A DNA stretch of 5,158 nucleotides. It comes from Desulfovibrionales bacterium GWA2_65_9 (GTDB lineage Bacteria; Desulfobacterota; Desulfovibrionia; Desulfovibrionales; Desulfovibrionaceae). Numbering within the stretch: position 1 is the stretch's first letter; every line of letters starts with the position of its first letter. This document shows, piece by piece, positions 1-4,383 of this stretch. The position numbers and the translations under genes were made by a program. Location of the stretch: positions 9,431-14,588 of the forward strand of contig MGTN01000075.1 in assembly GCA_001799475.1 (NCBI GenBank), given 5' to 3'. Below the pieces are notes generated by a model, which worked only from the letters and a program-made list of their open reading frames with translations, had not been told where the DNA came from and did not search any database.

Positions 1-2001
1 CCGCCGCAAGGCGGCTCGCAGCAGGCCGCCACAGACAACGTCCCCTCCGCAGGCCAGGAAAAACCAGCCAGCCCCGGCACCCCGCCCGAAATTCCGCCTC
101 CTTCCGATGCCCACAACGGCCACGGCGAGTCCAATTCGGCCCGCAACCTGGCCCTGGCCCTGGCGGCCCTGGGCGTGGTCTACGGCGACATCGGCACCAG
201 CCCGCTCTACGCCGTGCGCGAGTGCTTCCACGGCCAGCACGCCATCGCGCTTTTGCCCGGAAACATCATGGGCGTGCTCTCGCTCATCGTCTGGTCGCTC
301 TTGATCGTGGTCAGCCTGAAGTACGTCATGTTCATCATGCGCGCCGACAACAAGGGCGAGGGCGGCATCTTCGCGCTTTTGGCCCTGGTCAAGGCCGGAA
401 CCAAGGACAAAAGCGGCCGGGGCTACGCAGTGCTCGTCACCCTGGGCATCTTCGGCGCGGCGCTGCTCTACGGCGACGGCATCATCACCCCGGCCATCTC
501 CGTGCTCTCGGCCATGGAGGGCCTGGACGTGGCCACGGACAAGGCCGCGCCCTTCATCCTGCCCGGCACCTGCCTGATCCTGATCCTCCTGTTCCGGATG
601 CAGAAACACGGCACCGAGAAGATCGGCAAGGTCTTCGGACCGCTGATGATCCTCTGGTTCACGGTCATCGCCGCCCTGGGCGTTGTCGCCATCATCGACC
701 GCCCGGAGATTCTGGCCTCGGTGAATCCGATCCACGCCTACCGCTTCTTTGTGGAGAACCAGATGCACGGCATGGTGGTGCTGGGCTCGGTGGTACTCTG
801 CATCACCGGCGGCGAGGCCCTCTACGCCGACATGGGCCATTTCGGCCCCAGGGCCATCCGCCTGTCCTGGTATGTCATGGTGCTGCCCTCGCTTCTGCTC
901 AACTACTTCGGCCAGGGCGCGCTGCTCCTCGCCCAGCCGGACAAGGCCTTCAACCCGTTTTACGCCCTGGTGCCGCACGCCATGCTCTACCCCATGGTGG
1001 CCCTGTCGACCATGGCCACGGTCATCGCCTCCCAGGCCATGATCTCCGGCGTGTACTCGCTGACGCAGCAGGCCGTGCAGCTCGGCTACTGCCCGCGCAT
1101 CCACATCGTGAACACCTCGGCCGAGACCAAGGGCCAGATCTACCTGCCCGGCGTGAACAACGCCATGATGGTGGCCTGCCTGGGCCTGGTGCTGGCCTTC
1201 AAGAGCTCCAGCAACCTGGCCGGGGCCTACGGCATCGCCGTGACGGCCACCATGGGCATCACCTCCATCATTTATTTTTACGTGGTGCATACCCTGTGGC
1301 GCTGGTCGTACTGGAAGACCATCCCGCTCATCGTCCTGTTCCTGGTCTTCGACGTGACCTACCTCTCCGCCAACATGCTGAAGATCCTGGACGGCGGCTG
1401 GTTCACCCTGACCGTGGCCGGGCTGATCATGCTGGCCATCGTCACCTGGCGCGACGGCAAGCAGGCCTTGGGCGCGAGGTACGCGGCCATGGGCCTGCCC
1501 ATCACCCTGTTCCTGGACAGCCTCGTGGCCTCGGACCGGCCCCTGCGCACCCCTGGCGCGGCGGTGTTCATGTCCGTGTCGTCCACGGGCACGCCGATCA
1601 CCCTTCTGCACCATTACAAGCACAACAAGATGCTGCACGAACTGATCATCCTGCTCTCCGTCACCTCCACCGAGCTGCCCTTCGTGCCGCGCAGCTCCAG
1701 GCTGGAGGTGACCAGCCTGGGCCACGGCTTCTTCCGCATCATCGCGCGCTACGGCTTCATGCAGACCCCCAGCGTGCCGGAGATCATGGAACTGGCGCGC
1801 GCCCACGGCCTGGACGTCACGATGGAGAGCACCAGCTTCTATCTGGGCCGCGAGACCCTGCTCACGGGCGGCCAGGCGGAGATGGCGGGCTGGCGCAAGA
1901 GCCTGTTCGCCTACATGTCGCGCAACGCCTGGAACGCCACCACCTTCTTCGGCATCCCGCCGGGCCGCGTGGTCGAACTGGGCGCCCAGGTGGAGCTGTA
2001 G
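1..2001 (+). CDS. kup: Kup-family potassium uptake permease, N-terminus outside window
   Basis: Inner-membrane K+ uptake protein of the KUP/HAK/KT family (K_trans), thought to work as a K+/H+ symporter. The frame is open from base 1, giving 666 residues in the window. Numbering from the first visible residue, family signatures are YGDIGTSPLYA (61-71), RADNKGEGG (114-122), YGDGIITPAIS (157-167), GGEALYADMGHFG (270-282), NYFGQGALLL (about 301-310) and ISGVYSLTQQAVQLGY (348-363). About twelve hydrophobic segments are followed by a soluble C-terminal domain (about 508-666) with LLHHYKHNKMLHE and FYLGRE, ending in the usual RVVELGAQVEL. The core and C-terminus are therefore intact. The GTG at 175 is not the start, because it would cut into the first membrane helix and the conserved motif. 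No ATG, GTG or TTG occurs in frame before it, so the start lies upstream. The visible first 46 or so residues are a Pro/Gln/Ser-rich hydrophilic extension. Family assignment is very secure; substrate specificity is inferred from the family. Confidence 0.97.
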   Translation, partial: PPQGGSQQAATDNVPSAGQEKPASPGTPPEIPPPSDAHNGHGESNSARNLALALAALGVVYGDIGTSPLYAVRECFHGQHAIALLPGNIMGVLSLIVWSLLIVVSLKYVMFIMRADNKGEGGIFALLALVKAGTKDKSGRGYAVLVTLGIFGAALLYGDGIITPAISVLSAMEGLDVATDKAAPFILPGTCLILILLFRMQKHGTEKIGKVFGPLMILWFTVIAALGVVAIIDRPEILASVNPIHAYRFFVENQMHGMVVLGSVVLCITGGEALYADMGHFGPRAIRLSWYVMVLPSLLLNYFGQGALLLAQPDKAFNPFYALVPHAMLYPMVALSTMATVIASQAMISGVYSLTQQAVQLGYCPRIHIVNTSAETKGQIYLPGVNNAMMVACLGLVLAFKSSSNLAGAYGIAVTATMGITSIIYFYVVHTLWRWSYWKTIPLIVLFLVFDVTYLSANMLKILDGGWFTLTVAGLIMLAIVTWRDGKQALGARYAAMGLPITLFLDSLVASDRPLRTPGAAVFMSVSSTGTPITLLHHYKHNKMLHELIILLSVTSTELPFVPRSSRLEVTSLGHGFFRIIARYGFMQTPSVPEIMELARAHGLDVTMESTSFYLGRETLLTGGQAEMAGWRKSLFAYMSRNAWNATTFFGIPPGRVVELGAQVEL

Positions 2002-2008
2002 GGAAGCA

Positions 2009-2134
2009 ATGGCCAGCCCCACGGGCTTTACCCCGCGCCCCGGACGCGCTATGCCCTGGCCGGGGACACTTCCCCGGAGCCACTTCATGCCCCATGCCAG
2101 GACCAGCCAGACCCGCCCCAGAGGACAGCAATGA
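2009..2134 (+). CDS. Doubtful 41-codon ORF, ATGA overlap with next gene
   Basis: An ATG at 2009 lies 4 bases after AGGGA (2000-2004), a usable Shine-Dalgarno that overlaps the kup stop. The frame runs without a stop to TGA at 2132-2134 and shares ATGA with the start of the downstream membrane protein. The 41-residue product is rich in Pro, Arg, Thr and Ser, with no membrane segment, no signal peptide and no family I recognise. In favour: the ribosome-binding site and the stop-start overlap typical of translational coupling. Against: the composition is what chance frames give in GC-rich DNA, and the downstream gene has its own Shine-Dalgarno. It could be a leader peptide or simply non-coding. 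Confidence 0.2.
   Translation: MASPTGFTPRPGRAMPWPGTLPRSHFMPHARTSQTRPRGQQ
2015..2027 (+). other. Small hairpin just after kup stop
   Basis: AGCCC and GGGCT form a perfect 5-bp stem around a CAC loop, 13 bases after the kup stop codon, followed by TTA. The stem is short and the T tract is minimal, so it is at best a weak intrinsic terminator. In DNA this rich in GC such a stem can occur by chance. Confidence 0.25.
2060..2077 (+). other. Perfect 7-bp hairpin between kup and the next gene
   Basis: CCGGGGA and TCCCCGG pair perfectly around the loop CACT, 58 bases after the kup stop. The stem is GC-strong, but no T-run follows, so it does not meet the usual form of an intrinsic terminator. It might slow readthrough or protect an mRNA end. 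If the 41-codon frame at 2009-2134 is real, the hairpin lies inside it. Confidence 0.35.
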
Positions 2135-3447
2135 CCCCCGCCGGAAACCTGTTCCTGGCCCGGCTGCCCCTGGTGGCGGTCTATGTGCTGATGCCCCTGG
2201 CCGTGCTGGCAGGCCGCCTCGCCGGACGGCCCGAGGTCTCCCGGCACTTCGGCCCCCAGGGCCTGGCCCTGTGGCTGGCCCTGGCCGGGCTGGCCCTGGT
2301 CATCTGCCTCGGACGCGACCTCCTCGCCCGCAGGCGCCAGGCGAAATCCGCCTGGGGCGGCCTCATTTTGCCCTCGGCCATGGCGGCAAGCGTCTACCTC
2401 GGCCTGCGCCTGTTCGGCCCGGTCTTGGGCCAGGCCCAGACCCTGGCCCCGCTGCTGGACGAGCTGCGCCTCCCGGCCCTGGTCCTGTTCGCCGCTGCCT
2501 GGGCCTGGAGCTTCGGCATCCCCCAGCGCCAGGACCTGGCCCGCCTGGGCGGCATCCTGGGCGCCATCCTGGTCCTGGACTTCCTGCTCACGGCCATCAT
2601 GGCCCGGCAGGTGGTGCTGGGCGGCGGCTTTCTTTTGGGCGGCGGCCAGGCTGCGTCCGACACCATGGCCTTGCTGCTGTGCATGGCCTTTTGCGCCACC
2701 CTGGACCATTCCGGGCTGCATTCCGAAGCCCGGGCCGAATCCCGGGCCGAGTTCCATTCCGAATCCCGGGCCGAGTCCGGCAGCCCCGGCGCGCGGCGCT
2801 CAAGCCCGGCGCGCTGGCTCATCCTGGCCGGAATTTTCGCCACCTTCTCGCGCTCCGGCCTGGTCGCGGCGGGGCTCATCCTCCTGTTTTTGGAGCGCGG
2901 CCCCCTGCAGGAACGCCTGGCCCTGTTCTGCGCCTGCGTCCTGGCCATCTGGATGTCCCTGGCCCTGCCCCTGGCGCGCACCCTGGGCCTGCCCATGAGC
3001 GGCGGCGAGGAGCTGGGGCTTTCCTGGCACCTGACCGCCGTCCTGGAAGCGTTCCGGGCCGAACCCCGGGCCTGGCTGCTGGGCCTGCCCCTGGGCGAAC
3101 CCATGGCCCTGGCCATGCCGGACCTGGGCGGCCTGGACTGGGACCCCGAGGCCGCAGGGCTCGCCGTGTCGGTCTTCGACATCCCCTCGTCCTGGCTCAG
3201 GCTGCTGGCCGGCTGGGGCGCAGGCGGACCAGCCCTGGTCCTGGCCGGGATGCTGGCCTGCGCCCTGCACGGCCGCAAGCGCTTCGGCTTCGGCCTTTTG
3301 GCCGCCACCCTGGTGCTGGCGGCCCTGACCCCGGCGCTTTACACCCCGGCCACGGCAGGCGCGCTGGCCCTGGCCTGCGCCTGCGCCGGGCAGGCTCCCC
3401 GCGAAGCGGGACCGGCGCAGGCCCGGAGTACGCCGGTCGCCGAGTGA
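2131..3447 (+). CDS. Multi-pass membrane protein, O-antigen ligase/polymerase-like
   Basis: A 438-residue polytopic inner-membrane protein with about ten hydrophobic segments (roughly 9-30, 43-61, 74-95, 113-130, 137-157, 174-191, 227-254, 260-284, 352-378, 385-419). The pattern resembles the O-antigen ligase/Wzy_C group, which joins or polymerises lipid-linked glycans on the periplasmic side. FSRSGLVAAG (239-248) matches the SR-G motif of that group. The following large loop (about 285-350) has HLTAVLEAFRAEPRAWLLGLPLG, like the 'P..G.G' loop motif, and IPSSWLRLLAGWGAGG sits where ligases often have 'HNSYLQLL..G'. Several key ligase residues are not clear, so the call is by architecture. The start ATG is preceded by AGAGGA (2120-2125) at 5 bases. 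A charged Ser/Glu/Ala/Arg insert (198-217) comes from a tandem repeat. It lies 129 bases after kup and 46 before the next gene. Alternatively it is an uncharacterised membrane protein. Confidence 0.9.
   Translation: MTPAGNLFLARLPLVAVYVLMPLAVLAGRLAGRPEVSRHFGPQGLALWLALAGLALVICLGRDLLARRRQAKSAWGGLILPSAMAASVYLGLRLFGPVLGQAQTLAPLLDELRLPALVLFAAAWAWSFGIPQRQDLARLGGILGAILVLDFLLTAIMARQVVLGGGFLLGGGQAASDTMALLLCMAFCATLDHSGLHSEARAESRAEFHSESRAESGSPGARRSSPARWLILAGIFATFSRSGLVAAGLILLFLERGPLQERLALFCACVLAIWMSLALPLARTLGLPMSGGEELGLSWHLTAVLEAFRAEPRAWLLGLPLGEPMALAMPDLGGLDWDPEAAGLAVSVFDIPSSWLRLLAGWGAGGPALVLAGMLACALHGRKRFGFGLLAATLVLAALTPALYTPATAGALALACACAGQAPREAGPAQARSTPVAE
2723..2782 (+). repeat. Imperfect tandem 12-base repeat within membrane protein gene
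   Basis: Five consecutive 12-base units start at 2723, 2735, 2747, 2759 and 2771. The core is CCGAATCCCGGG; units 2 and 4 are identical, unit 1 differs by one base, and units 3 and 5 diverge more. Because 12 is a multiple of three, the reading frame is kept and the product is a four-residue periodic run: SEAR, AESR, AEFH, SESR, AESG (residues 198-217). It falls in a loop between hydrophobic segments, where length change would be tolerated. The likely origin is slippage or local duplication. Confidence 0.8.
3410..3438 (+). other. 8-bp inverted repeat at 3' end of membrane protein gene
   Basis: GACCGGCG (3410-3417) and CGCCGGTC (3431-3438) are perfectly complementary around a 13-base loop, ending 6 bases before the stop codon at 3445. 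There is no T tract, and the next gene starts 46 bases after the stop, so termination here is unlikely. It may be a chance stem or a modest mRNA-stability element. Confidence 0.35.
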
Positions 3448-3482
3448 TTCCAGCCACAAAAAAGCAACCTCACGCCCTATGC

Positions 3483-3487
3483 GGAGA
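3483..3487 (+). promoter_or_regulatory. Shine-Dalgarno that fixes the start of the exported protein
   Basis: GGAGA lies ahead of the ATG at 3494, with 7 bases between GGAG and the start codon. An in-frame ATG at 3479 comes before this site and has no good ribosome-binding sequence of its own, so 3494 is the preferred start. Confidence 0.75.
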
Positions 3488-3493
3488 ACATAT

Positions 3494-4093
3494 ATGACCA
3501 CACGCTCCAGGTTCACAGCCCTCCTCTTGACCGGCACCCTCGCAGGCGCCCTGGCCTGCTCCACCCTCTTCCTGCCCGCCCCGGCCCTGGCCGTGAGCGA
3601 CGACGCGGTGCTCAAGCGCATGGACAACGTGCTGGAGGAAAACGCGCGGCTGCGCGAGGAAACATGGAAGCTGCACAAGAGCCGCGACCGCGAAGCCGCC
3701 CGTCAGGCTGCAGAGGCCCTGGCCGCCTCGGAGGAGCGCCTGGAGCGCACCCGCGCCGAGGCCCTGGCCCATGTCTCGGGCGTCAGCCCGGCCCAGGTGG
3801 AGGCCCTGCGCAAGGACGGCAAGTCCTGGGGCCAGACCTCCGGCGAATTGGGCGTGCACCCAGGCTTCCTGGGCATCGACAAGACGCCCCTGTACGAATC
3901 CCGCACCACGCGCAAGGCCAAGAGCTCCAAGGTCGCCACAAAAAAAGGCCCGCGCGGCAAGGCCCGGGCGGTGGCCAAGGAGCCAGCGCGCACGGTCAAG
4001 AAATCCACGGTCGCGGCGGCCAAGGCCAAGGGAACCGCCAAACCCAAGGCCCAGCAGAAGAGCAAGGCCAAGGCGAAAAAGCTCACGAAATAG
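3494..4093 (+). CDS. Exported protein: coiled coil plus histone H1-like Lys/Ala tail
   Basis: Not a named family I recognise. The 199-residue product begins with a classic Sec signal peptide: basic MTTRSR, a hydrophobic core, and a likely signal peptidase I cut after APALA (residue 33). Residues about 37-93 are highly charged and helical (KRMDNVLEENARLREE and onward), a probable coiled coil. Residues 98-129 form a compact motif, SPAQVEALRKDGKSWGQ then SGELGVHPGFLGID, which resembles a short segment seen in deltaproteobacterial hypothetical proteins (from memory). Residues 139-199 are a low-complexity tail with about 19 Lys and 4 Arg against one Glu, as in histone H1 tails. An exported protein with such a tail might bind anionic polymers such as peptidoglycan, lipopolysaccharide or DNA, but this is inference. 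It follows the membrane protein by 46 bases and may share its transcript. A strong stem-loop follows the stop. Confidence 0.85.
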   Translation: MTTRSRFTALLLTGTLAGALACSTLFLPAPALAVSDDAVLKRMDNVLEENARLREETWKLHKSRDREAARQAAEALAASEERLERTRAEALAHVSGVSPAQVEALRKDGKSWGQTSGELGVHPGFLGIDKTPLYESRTTRKAKSSKVATKKGPRGKARAVAKEPARTVKKSTVAAAKAKGTAKPKAQQKSKAKAKKLTK

Positions 4094-4095
4094 AG

Positions 4096-4132
4096 CGGGC
4101 ACGCCCACGGTCATCCGCAGTGGGTGTACCCG
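4096..4132 (+). terminator. Strong stem-loop after exported protein gene, no T tract
   Basis: Arms 4096-4108 and 4120-4132 pair over 13 positions, with one mismatch and one G-T wobble, around an 11-base loop. The stem begins 3 bases after the TAG stop at 4091-4093. The position and strength suit a transcription terminator or a 3'-end stabiliser, but the bases that follow (GTCGCACGCC) contain no T-run, so intrinsic termination is not assured. Confidence 0.5.
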
Positions 4133-4170
4133 GTCGCACGCCTTCACACCGAGCCGCTGTTATACAAATA

Positions 4171-4181
4171 TTACAATGTAA
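4171..4181. promoter_or_regulatory. Short palindrome TTACA-A-TGTAA, possible operator
   Basis: A perfect 5-bp inverted repeat around a single base sits in the most AT-rich patch of the window (about 4159-4183). It is about 92 bases upstream of the candidate -35 box at 4273. The size and symmetry suit a dimeric regulator, but I cannot assign a family. Such a short palindrome in AT-rich DNA may be chance. Confidence 0.25.
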
Positions 4182-4272
4182 GATGGCGCGCTTGCTTAAG
4201 CTCCCTGACACAACCAGGCGCGAGCCCCTCACCCCCCGGCACCATTCTGCCATCGCCATTGACGTCCCCCCC

Positions 4273-4301
4273 TTGCACTCCTGGCAATCAATGGTTATTG
4301 T
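4273..4301 (+). promoter_or_regulatory. Candidate sigma-70-type promoter for FecR-domain gene
   Basis: TTGCAC (4273-4278) and TATTGT (4296-4301) are separated by exactly 17 bases. The first matches the -35 consensus at three of six positions and the second the -10 consensus at four of six. Transcription would begin near 4308, leaving an untranslated leader of about 75 bases. A second -10-like sequence, TATCAT (4312-4317), has no -35 partner. This is the best promoter candidate seen but is weak. Confidence 0.3.
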
Positions 4302-4369
4302 GCTGATCAAGTATCATTGCTTGGAGTGTCACGATGCGCGCCCATGCAGGAAGCTGCGGCGTGCAAGTT

Positions 4370-4375
4370 GAGGAG
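4370..4375 (+). promoter_or_regulatory. Shine-Dalgarno of FecR-domain gene
   Basis: GAGGAG lies 8 bases before the ATG at 4384, a near-ideal ribosome-binding site. It fixes the start of the last gene, which otherwise cannot be checked because its stop lies outside the window. Confidence 0.8.
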
Positions 4376-4383
4376 CGTGTGCC

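Larger units (their letters stand above)
4094..4383. other. AT-richer intergenic region upstream of FecR-domain gene
   Basis: These 290 bases carry no convincing gene. Composition falls well below that of the neighbouring genes: by hand count 4141-4200 is about 45% GC and 4261-4320 about 50%. The stretch holds the stem-loop at its left end, the palindrome TTACA-A-TGTAA (4171-4181) in an AT patch, the 8-base palindrome GCTTAAGC (4194-4201), a candidate promoter near 4273-4301 and the ribosome-binding site at 4370. Short frames here on both strands lack support. It most likely holds the control region of the downstream gene. Confidence 0.7.

Noticed and set aside
175..177. GTG as the start of kup
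   Set aside because: It lies within the first membrane helix, just before the conserved YGDIGTSPLYA motif, and the frame is open to the left edge.
2723..2782. CRISPR-like repeat array
   Set aside because: The units are 12 bases long, directly abutting and in frame within a gene, without spacers.
3479..3481. ATG at 3479 as the start of the exported protein
   Set aside because: The good Shine-Dalgarno (3483-3487) lies downstream of it and fits the ATG at 3494.
222..3497. A 1091-codon plus-strand open frame spanning kup and the membrane protein gene
   Set aside because: The product is an Arg/Gly/Pro/His-rich string with no domain, and it runs across two well-supported genes in another frame. 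It is an effect of few stop codons in GC-rich DNA.
3548..3559. Lipoprotein signal (GALAC around Cys22 of the exported protein)
   Set aside because: The residues before Cys are A-L-A, which do not fit the lipobox pattern with Leu at -3 and a small residue at -2; APALA at 29-33 is a better signal peptidase I site.
2394..3678. Long minus-strand frames opposite the membrane protein and exported protein genes (2394-3308 and 2800-3678)
   Set aside because: Products are low-complexity Arg/Ala/Gly/Gln strings without motifs, and the plus-strand genes have membrane segments, a signal peptide and ribosome-binding sites.
3470..4147. Minus-strand frame opposite the exported protein gene, with Leu/Gly-rich sequence resembling membrane segments
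   Set aside because: The hydrophobic look comes from reading Lys and Ala codons backwards; it has no convincing start site, and the plus strand is well supported.
4237..4250. Sigma-54 promoter (CGGCACCATTCTGC)
   Set aside because: Only 9 bases separate the GG and GC elements, where 10 are needed, and the flanks match poorly.
4094..4383. Cyclic-di-GMP (GEMM) riboswitch ahead of a possible adhesin gene
   Set aside because: I looked for the conserved GEMM core sequences and found none, and no matching stem arrangement is visible.
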